DNA from: an uncultured bacterium
GTDB lineage: Bacteria > UBP6 > UBA1177 > JAKLFG01
Assembly (NCBI GenBank): GCA_937871295.1
Contig: CALMRE010000085.1
Coordinates: forward strand, 1-40,161
Length of the DNA: 40,161 nt
Reading direction: 5' to 3'
Shown: in pieces, positions 33,018-40,161 of the stretch
Layout: every line of letters starts with the position of its first letter
Position numbering within the stretch: position 1 is the first letter of the stretch
The notes under the pieces: generated by a model
Databases searched by the model: none
What the model was told of the DNA's origin: nothing
What the model saw: only the letters and a program-made list of their open reading frames with translations
Position numbers and translations under genes: made by a program

Positions 33018-33274
33018 CCACGATAGACGATATCCGCGCCATCATCGACCAGATGGACGAAGCGTGCGTGCGGCTCCTCGCCGAACGGTTCCATCTTGCC
33101 GTCGCGACCGCCCGGCTCAAGCCCGAGATACAGGACGCCGTGCGCGAAGAGGAGGTCCTGCGTCATGTCGAGACGCTGATCGCCGACACCCCCAACCCGC
33201 AGTTCTACCGCGATCTGTTCGCGCGGATCCTCGCCGAAAGCAAACGGCTTCAGGAAGAAGAAACAAAGAAGTGA
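33014..33274 (+). CDS. aroQ: chorismate mutase (AroQ type)
   Basis: An 86-residue all-helical protein of the AroQ chorismate mutase family, converting chorismate to prephenate. The pattern IRAIIDQMDEACVRLLAERFHLAV followed by an Arg-Glu-Glu-Val helix and a third helix (FYRDLFARILAESKRLQ) matches single-domain AroQ. It overlaps aroC, so the two make an aromatic-amino-acid operon. It stops 8 bases before the 3' end of the oppositely oriented tRNA gene. Confidence 0.85.
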   Translation: MTTIDDIRAIIDQMDEACVRLLAERFHLAVATARLKPEIQDAVREEEVLRHVETLIADTPNPQFYRDLFARILAESKRLQEEETKK

Positions 33275-33281
33275 AAAGATT

Positions 33282-33357
33282 TGGTGCCCGGGGACAGAAT
33301 TGAACTGCCCACGCAGGGATTTTCAGTCCCTCGCTCTACCGACTGAGCTACCCGGGC
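33282..33357 (-). tRNA. tRNA-Phe (GAA)
   Basis: A complete 76-base cloverleaf. The acceptor stem GCCCGGG pairs with CCCGGGC; the anticodon loop CTGAAAA gives anticodon GAA between AGGGA and TCCCT; the T stem GGCAG pairs with CTGTC (one G-U). The 3' CCA is encoded. It is on the minus strand and has its own promoter. Confidence 0.97.
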
Positions 33358-33371
33358 ACCGATAGCCGCCG

Positions 33372-33399
33372 ATACTACCCAACCCGCCGCGACTGTCAA
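33372..33399 (-). promoter_or_regulatory. tRNA-Phe promoter
   Basis: On the minus strand, TTGACA (33394-33399), 16 bases, then TAGTAT (33372-33377), 14 bases before the mature tRNA 5' end. Confidence 0.75.
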
Positions 33400-33426
33400 G
33401 GTTTTTTACCGCCGAAAAGGGGCTTT

Positions 33427-34065
33427 TCAGAAGCCCGCGCCGACGGTGAACATGAAGGAGGGTATCCAGAAGGTGTCATTCTCGAAGTGACCGACATAAC
33501 AGGGGAGGGTCGCTTCCAACTGGACGAAAAGCGTGATCTTCCGCTCCCGCAGGAACTCCCAGCCGGCCGCCGCGGTTATCGACAGACCGGTCTGCGACGA
33601 TACATCGTCGAGTATCTCCAGATCGAGCGTCTCTATCGCCGCGCCGCCGCCGACATAGAAGCTGTGCCACGACACCGGCTCGGCGATCCAGTAGAACGAA
33701 AGGTTCACCCACCGCGACAGTGTGATGTGCAGCTGGTTGCGGTCGTAGGGGGCATCCTCCTTGTAGTCCTCGTGGTCGATGGTGGGGCCGAGACTTTCGT
33801 TGAAGAAGGAGATGTCGATGCCGAGATCCCCCTGTTCGTAGCGGTAGCCGAACCCGAACGCGGGCTGAGGCAGTACGCGCCGGTCGTCGAACAAGAGCGC
33901 GCCGCCCACTTTGATATAGATCATGCCGCCGTCGTACACCGGCTCATCTCTATCGAACTCGGCGCCGGGGACCGGTTTTTTCGCGGGGGCCGGTTGCGCC
34001 GTCTCTTCGGCCGCGAGCGCCGTGAACAGCAGCAGCGCCGCGACAAGGACGAGGTTTCGTAGCAT
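33427..34065 (-). CDS. outer-membrane beta-barrel-like protein
   Basis: A 212-residue exported protein with a signal peptide (NLVLVAALLLFTALAA, about 4-19) and a Pro/Ala-rich linker. Alternating amphipathic strands follow, such as GGALLFDDRRVLPQPAFGFG, ISFFNESL and GLSITAAAGWEFL. It ends in Phe (FTVGAGF), the usual BAM recognition residue for outer-membrane barrels. I chose ATG 34065 with GGGAG 9 bases upstream; ATG 34080 has no site. It lies 11 bases after the mnmA-like gene and is probably cotranscribed. Function unknown; porin-like or OmpA/OmpW-type alternatives are possible. Confidence 0.7.
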   Translation of the reverse strand: MLRNLVLVAALLLFTALAAEETAQPAPAKKPVPGAEFDRDEPVYDGGMIYIKVGGALLFDDRRVLPQPAFGFGYRYEQGDLGIDISFFNESLGPTIDHEDYKEDAPYDRNQLHITLSRWVNLSFYWIAEPVSWHSFYVGGGAAIETLDLEILDDVSSQTGLSITAAAGWEFLRERKITLFVQLEATLPCYVGHFENDTFWIPSFMFTVGAGF

Positions 34066-34076
34066 ATCGTTCTCCC

Positions 34077-35162
34077 TCATGAAAGTCGTTCTTCGATGAT
34101 GCCGCCCGCGAGCACCGTGTCGCCGTCGTACAGCACCACCGCCTGTCCCGGCGTTATCGATAACTGCGGCTCGTCGAACTCGATGCGGACGGTGCCGTTG
34201 TCCAGCGGCGTGACGGTCGCGGGGGCCTCGGCGTGTTTCTGCCGGATGCGGGCGAGTGCTTTGAACTCTTTTGCGGGGCGGTCGATGCCGAGCCAATTCA
34301 CCTGCCCGGCGATGAGTCCGCGGCCGAAGAGATGCCCCTTGTCGGTCACGACGATGCGGTTCTGTTTCGCGTCTATCGCGGTCACATAGAGCGGCTTCCC
34401 GCCGTCGACGCCCAGCCCGCGCCGCTGGCCGATGGTATAGTGGACGATGCCGCGATGACGGCCGATGACCTTTCCGCGCTGGTCGACGATATCCCCTTCA
34501 CGCGATTCGCCCGGCTTGAAGAGCGGCCCGTAGTCGCCCCCCGCGATGAAATCCTGACTCTCGGGGCGGTCGGCGACCGTCAGCCCCAGTTCACGCGCCG
34601 CGGCCCGGACCTCCTGCTTGGTCTTGTCGCCGAGCGGAAAGAGGACGGTGGAGAGTTGTTCGCGGGTGAGGAACTGCAGGAAATAACTCTGGTCCTTCGC
34701 GGTGTCGAGCGCTTTCTTCAGCAGTACGCGGCCGTTCTCGGTGACGACGCGGGCGTAGTGGCCCGTCGCAAAGTGATCGAATTTGAGTCCCTGTTCCCGC
34801 GCCCGGTCGAGCAGGAAGCCGAACTTCATCCGGTGGTTGCAGCGGACGCAAGGGTTGGGGGTCCGTCCCGCGAGGTATTCGCGCCGGAAGTATTCGACCA
34901 CCTCGGCGCGGTATTCCTTCTTGAGATCGATGACATGGAACGGGATGCCGAGCTTTTCGGCGATGCGGGCGGCGGTCTCTATCTCTTCGTCCTCGCCGGG
35001 GCCCCAGCAGGCGTGCTTCACCCCTTCGGCAAGGATGACCGAGCCGTCCCAGATGGCCATGGTGATGCCGATGACGCGGTGGCCCGCCTGAACGAGTTGT
35101 GCCGCGGCGACGGAAGAATCGACCCCGCCGCTCATCCCTACCGCTATCGTGAGAGCTTCCAT
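34077..35162 (-). CDS. mnmA: MnmA-like tRNA 2-thiouridylase lacking second catalytic Cys
   Basis: A 361-residue PP-loop thiolase; this family inserts sulfur at uridine 34 of Glu, Gln and Lys tRNAs. The PP-loop MSGGVDSS (about 10-17) and TPNPCVRCNHR with C105 and C108 are conserved, as are HFATGHYAR, KDQSYFL and YTIGQRRGLG. The residue usually written as PESQDICF here reads PESQDFIAGG: the Ile-Cys is absent and no other Cys remains except C52, C105 and C108. A sister branch of this family shares the SQDF form. I chose ATG 35162 with GGAAGG upstream, about 20 bases after the predicted transcription start; ATG 35177 is an alternative. It follows thiS-cysK, so its sulfur source may be the ThiS thiocarboxylate (inference). 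Confidence 0.85.
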   Translation of the reverse strand: MEALTIAVGMSGGVDSSVAAAQLVQAGHRVIGITMAIWDGSVILAEGVKHACWGPGEDEEIETAARIAEKLGIPFHVIDLKKEYRAEVVEYFRREYLAGRTPNPCVRCNHRMKFGFLLDRAREQGLKFDHFATGHYARVVTENGRVLLKKALDTAKDQSYFLQFLTREQLSTVLFPLGDKTKQEVRAAARELGLTVADRPESQDFIAGGDYGPLFKPGESREGDIVDQRGKVIGRHRGIVHYTIGQRRGLGVDGGKPLYVTAIDAKQNRIVVTDKGHLFGRGLIAGQVNWLGIDRPAKEFKALARIRQKHAEAPATVTPLDNGTVRIEFDEPQLSITPGQAVVLYDGDTVLAGGIIEERLS

Positions 35163-35189
35163 CCACCCTTCCGTCATTCGTACCCCGCG

Positions 35190-35218
35190 ACTATATCCAA
35201 AAGAATAGGGAAAAGCAA
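35190..35218 (-). promoter_or_regulatory. promoter of the mnmA-like gene
   Basis: On the minus strand, TTGCTT (35213-35218), 17 bases, then TATAGT (35190-35195). Transcription would start about 35183, favouring the start codon at 35162. Confidence 0.6.
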
Positions 35219-35221
35219 AAG

Positions 35222-35313
35222 AACACCCTCAGTCGCCGAGGCGCCAGCTCCCTGCGACAGGGAGCCTTCCGCTGATGGCCCCTTGATGCAGGGGGCGACG
35301 AAGCGGGGGTGTT
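35222..35313. repeat. 92-base foldback element with terminal inverted repeats
   Basis: Ends AACACCC (35222-35228) and GGGTGTT (35307-35313) are inverted copies, and GTCGCC/GGCGAC follow inside them. A strong nested hairpin GCTCCCTG-CGA-CAGGGAGC (35247-35265) and a second, GCCCC/GGGGGC, lie within. It sits between cysK and mnmA. It resembles a small non-coding mobile repeat; an RNA hairpin or transcription-attenuating structure is an alternative. Confidence 0.6.
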
Positions 35314-35333
35314 GACAGGGCGGGGATGTCGGG

Positions 35334-36257
35334 CTAGTCCTCGAACAGCGGTGTTGAGAGATAGCGCTCGCCGGTGTCGCAGATGATGGTGACGATGAGT
35401 TTGCCTTTGTTCTCGGGCCGCAGCGCCACGGTGCGCGCCGCCCAGAGGTTGGCCCCGGACGATATGCCGCAGAAGATCCCTTCCTCCTTCGCCGCTTTGC
35501 GCGCTTCGACAAAAGCGTTATCGGCGGGTGCGAGGAGAATCTCGTCGATGACGGCGCGGTTGAGCACCGCCGGAACGAAGCCGGCGCCGATCCCCTGTAT
35601 CTTGTGCGGCCCCTTCGCGCCGCCCGAGAGGACCGGGCTGTCGGCCGGTTCGACCGCGACGATGCGGACCGCCGGTTTGCGCTCTTTCAGCACCTCGCCG
35701 ACGCCGGTGATGGTGCCGCCGGTGCCGACCCCCGCGACGAAAATATCGACCTTCCCGTCGGTGTCGCGCCAGATCTCTTCGGCGGTCGTCTTGCGGTGGA
35801 ACGCCGGATTGGCGGGGTTCTCGAACTGCTGGAGTATCACCGCGCCGGGCGTCTCTTTCTGGAGCGCCACCGCTCTGGCTATTGCGCCGCCCATCCCCTC
35901 GGGACCGGGGGTGAGGACAAGCTGCGCGCCAAGCGCCTTGAGAAGTTTCCGCCGCTCTATCGACATCGTTTCGGGCATCGTGAGAATGAGTTTGTAGCCC
36001 TTCACCGCCGCGACCAGCGCGAGTCCGACACCGGTATTGCCGCTCGTCGGTTCGATGAGCGTCGCCCCCGGTTTCAGCGTTCCCGCCTTTTCGGCCGCCT
36101 CGATCATCCCGAGGGCGATGCGGTCCTTGACCGAATGCATCGGGTTCATATATTCCAGTTTCGCGCAGACCTCGGCCCCCGTTTCCTCGCTGATACGGTT
36201 CATCCGCACGAGCGGTGTCGCGCCGATGAGCTCAAGCACATTCTGATGAATAGGCAT
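35334..36257 (-). CDS. cysK: cysteine synthase
   Basis: A 307-residue PLP enzyme that makes cysteine from O-acetylserine (or phosphoserine) and a sulfur donor. The PLP Lys is K44 in [32 protein letters not shown] and [10 protein letters not shown] are typical. The start at 36257 is preceded by a GGGGGGAGGA that overlaps the end of thiS by a few bases. The tight thiS-cysK pair suggests that sulfur may come from a protein thiocarboxylate, as in the CysO-CysM system, rather than free sulfide; the usual CysM-type features cannot be told apart here by reading alone. Confidence 0.92.
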   Translation of the reverse strand: MPIHQNVLELIGATPLVRMNRISEETGAEVCAKLEYMNPMHSVKDRIALGMIEAAEKAGTLKPGATLIEPTSGNTGVGLALVAAVKGYKLILTMPETMSIERRKLLKALGAQLVLTPGPEGMGGAIARAVALQKETPGAVILQQFENPANPAFHRKTTAEEIWRDTDGKVDIFVAGVGTGGTITGVGEVLKERKPAVRIVAVEPADSPVLSGGAKGPHKIQGIGAGFVPAVLNRAVIDEILLAPADNAFVEARKAAKEEGIFCGISSGANLWAARTVALRPENKGKLIVTIICDTGERYLSTPLFED

Positions 36258-36259
36258 CG

Positions 36260-36460
36260 TTATCCTCCCCCCACAATGGTCAAAATGTCGATGGTGTCGC
36301 CCTCGGCAAGAGGTGTCGCGGACCACTCATTTTTCCTGACGACCGCGCCGTTGCGCGAAACGGCGAGGAACTGCGCCTCGTCGATCTTCATCCCGGCGAG
36401 CAGCTCGGCCACCGTCGTCGCCGCGACCCGCTGTTCCGTCCCGTTCACCGTGATACGCAT
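36260..36460 (-). CDS. thiS: ThiS-type sulfur-carrier protein
   Basis: A 66-residue ubiquitin-fold sulfur carrier. [38 protein letters not shown] and a terminal TIVGGG match ThiS, whose last Gly is adenylated and thiocarboxylated by ThiF. The ATG at 36460 is preceded by TTGGGGAA. The stop lies 2 bases before the cysK start, so its Gly codons double as the cysK ribosome-binding site. thiG and thiH are not in the window. Confidence 0.9.
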   Translation of the reverse strand: MRITVNGTEQRVAATTVAELLAGMKIDEAQFLAVSRNGAVVRKNEWSATPLAEGDTIDILTIVGGG

Positions 36461-36478
36461 GGCGTTCCCCAAAAAAGG

Positions 36479-36507
36479 TTGACGGAGTCCATTTTCACGG
36501 ATAAGGT
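36479..36507 (+). promoter_or_regulatory. thiF-bioB promoter
   Basis: TTGACG (36479-36484), 17 bases, then TAAGGT (36502-36507), about 30 bases before thiF. The same -10 and spacing occur before the protease (60-88). The divergent thiS start is about 20 bases to the left. Confidence 0.55.
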
Positions 36508-36536
36508 CAAAAAAGCAATGTTTCAGGGAGGCTCCG

Positions 36537-37139
36537 ATGATCTTTGCGCGCAATGTGCCGGGAATGACCGAGGTTCTGAAACGGGCCACCGTCGGCATCG
36601 CCGGATGCGGCGGACTCGGCTCGAACGCCGCGATGCTGCTGACCCGCGCCGGTATCGGGCGCTTGGTGCTCGTCGATTTCGATAAGGTCGAGGAGTCGAA
36701 CCTCAACCGCCAGCATTTTTTCCAGAGTGATCTCGGGGTGCCGAAAACCACGGCGCTCGCTGCCCACCTGCGGGCCATCGATCCCACCGTCCGGCTCGAC
36801 CTGCACGAGACGATGCTTTCGCGTGAAACGGCGGCGGCGACCTTTGCCGAGTGCGATATCCTCATCGAGGCGTTCGACCGGGCCGAGTCGAAGGAATGGC
36901 TCATCGAGGCGTGGTGCGCGAACCATCCCGACCGGCCGATAGTCTGCGCGAGCGGCATCGGCGGCTACGGCCGCAGTGAGATGATGACGGTGCGTCGAGC
37001 GGGGAACATCCACATGATCGGCGACGGTCTTTCCGATATGATGATGGGTCTTTGCGCGGCGCGGGTGATGCTCGCCGCGGCGCTACAGGCCAATAAAGCG
37101 ATAGAGTTGCTGATGCAGAAAAGCGGAAAGGGCGGCTGA
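36537..37139 (+). CDS. thiF: ThiF-family sulfur-carrier adenylyltransferase (short type)
   Basis: A 200-residue E1-like enzyme that adenylates the C-terminal Gly of ThiS. GIAGCGGLGSN binds ATP; VLVDFDKVEESNLNRQHF and GVPKTTAL are the conserved Asp, Arg and Lys motifs. It lacks the zinc CxxC pairs and C-terminal extension of E. coli ThiF and so belongs to the short ThiF branch. Its start has GGGAGG upstream. It faces away from thiS-cysK across 76 bases and is followed 2 bases later by bioB. Confidence 0.9.
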   Translation: MIFARNVPGMTEVLKRATVGIAGCGGLGSNAAMLLTRAGIGRLVLVDFDKVEESNLNRQHFFQSDLGVPKTTALAAHLRAIDPTVRLDLHETMLSRETAAATFAECDILIEAFDRAESKEWLIEAWCANHPDRPIVCASGIGGYGRSEMMTVRRAGNIHMIGDGLSDMMMGLCAARVMLAAALQANKAIELLMQKSGKGG

Positions 37140-37141
37140 AG

Positions 37142-38113
37142 ATGCTGACGACGATCACCGGAAAGGCGCTGCGGCGCATGGCCATTTCACGCGATGAGGC
37201 GCGGGAATTCCTCGCGCTCCCCAAGTCGGCGCTCCCCGATATTTTGCAGGCGGCGTCACGGGTGCGGCGCCATTTCAAGGGCGATACGGCGCTCCTCTGT
37301 TCCATCGTCAACGCCAAGAGCGGCAAATGTTCCGAAAACTGCATTTTCTGCGCCCAGTCGGCGCACCATAAAACAGCGGTCGAGGAGTGGGCGCTCCGGA
37401 GCGACGCCGAGATAACGGCGGTGGCCCGTACCGATGCGCCGTATGCAACGCTCTTCGGCATCGTCACCTCGGGGCGCGCGCTTGACAAAAATGAACTCGC
37501 GGCGGTTGAGAAGACGATACAGGGTTTCGCCGCGGAGAAGATACCGCAGAAACCGTGCGCGTCGCTCGGCATCCTGACAGCGGCCGAGTTGAGATCGCTC
37601 AAGGCGGCGGGACTCCGGCGCTATCACCACAACCTTGAGGTGTCGCGCAACTTTTTTCCGCACCTTTGCACCACCCATACCTACGACCAGCGGGTCGCGA
37701 CGGTCCGCGCGGCGCAGGAGGCGGGACTCGAGACCTGCGTCGGCGGCATCTTCGGCGTGGGCGAATCGGTGGAAGATCGCATCGATCTCCTCTTCGAGAT
37801 ACGCGACATCGCCCCCGATTCGGTGCCGCTCAACTTCCTCGTCCCGATAGCGGGAACGCCGGTGGGTCATCTGCCGCCGTTCGATCTGTTCGAGGCGGTG
37901 AAACTGATCGCCCTCGCCCGCTTCATAATGCCCGACAGGGACATCAAGGTCGGCGGCGGCCGCATCGAGGTCTTTGGCGACAGCCAAGCGCTCGTCTTCC
38001 TCGCCGGCGCCAATTCCATCATCACCGGCGACCTCCTCACCGTCAAAGGCCGGAAGTCGGCCGACGATATCAAACTCATTGCCGATCTCGGGCTCACGCC
38101 GGTAAACGGCTGA
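37142..38113 (+). CDS. bioB: biotin synthase (BioB-like), altered cluster ligand
   Basis: A 323-residue radical SAM enzyme; BioB inserts sulfur into dethiobiotin. The AdoMet cluster is bound by C63, C67 and C70 (SGKCSENCIFCAQSAHH). YHHNLEVSRNFF, CVGGIFGVGES and LFLAGANSIITGD-like segments are BioB hallmarks. For the second cluster, C139, C199 and R274 (GGGR) match known ligands, but the position of the first Cys (RFC in many) is Gly106 (LFGIVTSG). Other radical SAM relatives such as HydE are possible but fit less well. It is coupled with thiF, not with bioA/bioD/bioF. Confidence 0.85.
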   Translation: MLTTITGKALRRMAISRDEAREFLALPKSALPDILQAASRVRRHFKGDTALLCSIVNAKSGKCSENCIFCAQSAHHKTAVEEWALRSDAEITAVARTDAPYATLFGIVTSGRALDKNELAAVEKTIQGFAAEKIPQKPCASLGILTAAELRSLKAAGLRRYHHNLEVSRNFFPHLCTTHTYDQRVATVRAAQEAGLETCVGGIFGVGESVEDRIDLLFEIRDIAPDSVPLNFLVPIAGTPVGHLPPFDLFEAVKLIALARFIMPDRDIKVGGGRIEVFGDSQALVFLAGANSIITGDLLTVKGRKSADDIKLIADLGLTPVNG

Positions 38114-38128
38114 CCCACCGGAGAAACT

Positions 38129-38156
38129 TTTACATTTCTGCCTCTTTTGCTACAAT
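38129..38156 (+). promoter_or_regulatory. promoter of the Kelch-type lipoprotein
   Basis: TTTACA (38129-38134), 16 bases, then TACAAT (38151-38156). GGGAGG (38171-38176) lies 6 bases before the ATG at 38183. Confidence 0.6.
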
Positions 38157-38182
38157 GTCCCGTCACGGAAGGGAGGCATGTC

Positions 38183-40161
38183 ATGACAGCAAAAAGATGG
38201 TCACTCGTTTTACTTGCGGGAATACTCGCTTTTTTTGCCGCCTGCTCCTCGAACGAGGCGGGCGGCATCCGGCTCCACTACTCCTGGGTTGACGCGGAAG
38301 GAAACGACATCACACCGCCCGATATGACGCTCCTTTTCGCGTGGGGCGAACTGAAATACGGCACCGAGACCAAGACCACCGAGGCGGTCTGGATGGGTGA
38401 CGAATCGGCGGTCATGCGGTTCGACAACCTCCCGTATGGACCTAAGATGACCCTGACCATCACGATGCGCCTCGCCGAGGCGAAAGGCGACACCGACATC
38501 ATCAACGAAAATGACGCCCCCGAGGCACGACCCGATAATGTGGCCTACTACTGCACCTCGCAGGAATTCAGTCTGTCCCGCGGTAAAGTGACCGATGTCG
38601 ACAACGGCTGTGTCATGCAGAAAGGACCCGCGCTCGGCGATGATGGAAGCGGAGTGCCCGCCATGAAACTGTTCTATCGCCGTACCGCGGCCGATGCTCC
38701 GGTGGAGATCACCGCGACATCGAATGTGACACCCCTTTCGACAATAGAGATACATGTCGATCCGCGAAATGCCGACAATATCGTCGTTGCCAATGACCCT
38801 GCCTTTTCTCTGGGCAAAAAGATACTTGCCGTTGCCGACCTACAAAAAGATGCGGAGAACAAGGTCATTGTTCCGGCATGGGACCTGAACGCCGATCTTT
38901 TCGCTGGGTCTGAGACGCCGCAGGACGGCATCCGTCTCGTCTACGCGAAACTCAAACAGACCATCGGCTTCGAATCGCCCGCCGCCAACGCGAAGGTGGT
39001 GCTCGACACCACGCCGCCGCAGGTGACGAGCGGCTACATGACCCGCGAGCCGATGTTCGCCCAATCGGTGCGGTCGGTGGACGATGTCACCGAGTATCAT
39101 TTCTCGGCCTACGACCCCTACGACGATGCGGCGGAGGTGACCGGCGCGCTCGTCCTCTACACCGACGAGCCGGTGAGCGCGGTCCACGACGCGATAGTGC
39201 GCGAGACGACGACGCTGGTCGAACTGCCGCTTGCCGACCTCGGGCTCACCGAGGTGACGGCGGCCGACAACCGGATATCGGTGACAGGGATGATAACTGA
39301 CGATGTCGCGCTCGACGGCACCTACGAGGTGCTTGTCTCGCTTGAGGATGCGGTGGGGAACTTCGCCGAAGGGTTCGAAGGCTATACGAAGGTTCCGAAT
39401 CTCCTTCTGGTCATTCGCAACACGCCCCCTGACAGTGGCGGGATAGATATGTCAAATGTGCTGTATGTGCGCAAACCGTGGGGGACCGACGACACCGGGA
39501 TGGTGCCGCGGATGTCGCTCGCGGGAACGGCGATAACGGCCGATACATCCATTTCTTCGGTCATCGCCTATGCGCCGTCGGGACTGATGCTGGGGCAGGC
39601 CGATCTCGACGGTGGTTCGTTCGATATCGCATCGTTGACCGGCGGCGATCTGCCGGAGATATACCTGAATCCGGTCACCTTCTCGGGCGCAAAACTCGCG
39701 ATGCCGGGACTCAAGGTCACCGAGGTCGAGTGGCACGCAACGATGGGAGGAAAGGTACCGGGGAGTGCGATGGAGAATCCTCATACATTTTCAGAGAACG
39801 GTATTTTTAATGAAACATTGGAACAAGAACGATTATATTTGCAGCAGTCCCTGTCTGCTGGGCGATCAAACATAAAAACCATAGGAAGAGCAAATTGGGA
39901 CAAATGGACAGGAAGCATTATTAAGCCGTCAGACCAGCCAGACCGCACCAGCCCGATGACCTACGACAGCATCCGGGGTAAAGTAGTGTTGTTTGGGGGA
40001 GCTACCGGTTCAGGCTTCAACGACGAGACATGGGAATGGGACGGCACGAACTGGACCCAGATGAACCCCGCCAATAAGCCGTCGGCACGAAGCAGTCACG
40101 CGATGACCTACGACAGCGCCCGTGGGAAGGTGGTCTTGTTCGGGGGATATAAGGGATCAGT
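38183..40161 (+). CDS. large lipoprotein with Kelch-like repeats (partial, 3' end cut)
   Basis: At least 659 residues, running off the window with no stop. The lipobox ends at Cys21 (AFFAACSSNE). The first 500 residues are beta-rich, with a few Cys, and look like extracellular immunoglobulin-like modules. From about residue 590 come Kelch-type repeats: MTYDSIRGKVVLFGG at 39956 and MTYDSARGKVVLFGG at 40103, 147 bases (49 residues) apart, with the linker TWEWDGTNWTQ between. A stretch of lower G+C (about 39790-39940) precedes the repeats. It is probably a surface adhesin or sugar-binding lipoprotein; beta-propeller closure would need more repeats beyond the edge. I chose ATG 38183; ATG 38178 stops after two codons. 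Confidence 0.85.
   Translation, partial: MTAKRWSLVLLAGILAFFAACSSNEAGGIRLHYSWVDAEGNDITPPDMTLLFAWGELKYGTETKTTEAVWMGDESAVMRFDNLPYGPKMTLTITMRLAEAKGDTDIINENDAPEARPDNVAYYCTSQEFSLSRGKVTDVDNGCVMQKGPALGDDGSGVPAMKLFYRRTAADAPVEITATSNVTPLSTIEIHVDPRNADNIVVANDPAFSLGKKILAVADLQKDAENKVIVPAWDLNADLFAGSETPQDGIRLVYAKLKQTIGFESPAANAKVVLDTTPPQVTSGYMTREPMFAQSVRSVDDVTEYHFSAYDPYDDAAEVTGALVLYTDEPVSAVHDAIVRETTTLVELPLADLGLTEVTAADNRISVTGMITDDVALDGTYEVLVSLEDAVGNFAEGFEGYTKVPNLLLVIRNTPPDSGGIDMSNVLYVRKPWGTDDTGMVPRMSLAGTAITADTSISSVIAYAPSGLMLGQADLDGGSFDIASLTGGDLPEIYLNPVTFSGAKLAMPGLKVTEVEWHATMGGKVPGSAMENPHTFSENGIFNETLEQERLYLQQSLSAGRSNIKTIGRANWDKWTGSIIKPSDQPDRTSPMTYDSIRGKVVLFGGATGSGFNDETWEWDGTNWTQMNPANKPSARSSHAMTYDSARGKVVLFGGYKGS
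39956..40161 (+). repeat. Kelch-like tandem coding repeat, 147-base period
   Basis: The block starting ATGACCTACGACAGC recurs at 39956 and 40103 and encodes near-identical segments. The second copy is cut by the window edge. Confidence 0.8.

Noticed and set aside
33414-33428. GAAAAG-GGG-CTTTTC hairpin as a terminator for the outer-membrane protein gene
   Set aside because: The stem is weak, overlaps the stop codon and lacks a following T-tract on the minus strand.

Overview
The window is a bacterial chromosome segment, mostly high in G+C, from an organism with an outer membrane. Five lipoproteins, a beta-barrel protein ending in Phe and a periplasmic-type amidase support a diderm. Acidic (Asp/Glu-rich) tethers on several lipoproteins, a Lcl/DUF1566-type protein and the dense packing resemble uncultured Deltaproteobacteria/Myxococcota-like lineages; that placement is inference. 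Promoters are close to sigma-70 consensus. A tRNA-Phe(GAA) with encoded CCA is present. No CRISPR array, phage, transposase or rRNA was seen.

Layout. 1-2507: a lower-G+C segment with a secreted subtilisin-like protease and a lipoprotein, where dnaA often lies. 2542-4930: rpmH-rnpA-yidD-yidC. 4939-5444: two small minus-strand genes. 5623-15446: a nine-gene plus-strand run. Its first half is DJ-1/PfpI, a benzoylformate-decarboxylase-like TPP enzyme, a second DJ-1/PfpI, a double EthD protein and an ankyrin protein. Its second half is GlgX and an AGE-epimerase-STAS fusion, flanked by two small membrane proteins that are paralogues of each other. 15464-21763: a giant lipoprotein (minus), a MgtE_N-CorA hybrid transporter (plus) and a second large lipoprotein that appears leaderless (minus).

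22241-26211: lysine 2,3-aminomutase, two D-Ala-D-Ala-ligase-like ATP-grasp enzymes and a QueE-type radical SAM protein. The first three form a tight operon that could make a beta-lysine-containing peptide or amide; this is the best candidate for an undescribed pathway. 26283-31901: a lipoprotein of the endonuclease/exonuclease/phosphatase fold, glutamine synthetase, and a multidomain secreted amidase (minus) with an Asp/Ser-rich tail ending in Cys-Gly-Cys. 32025-33274: aroC-aroQ, whose promoter shares a palindromic -35 box with the divergent amidase promoter.

33282-38113: tRNA-Phe, an outer-membrane-like protein and a sulfur-chemistry cluster. On the minus strand are thiS, cysK and an MnmA-like thiolase without the usual second catalytic Cys; divergent on the plus strand are thiF and bioB. 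The arrangement suggests that a ThiS thiocarboxylate feeds cysteine synthesis, and perhaps tRNA thiolation. A 92-bp foldback element lies between cysK and mnmA. 38183-end: a large lipoprotein running off the window, with Kelch-like repeats preceded by an AT-rich stretch.
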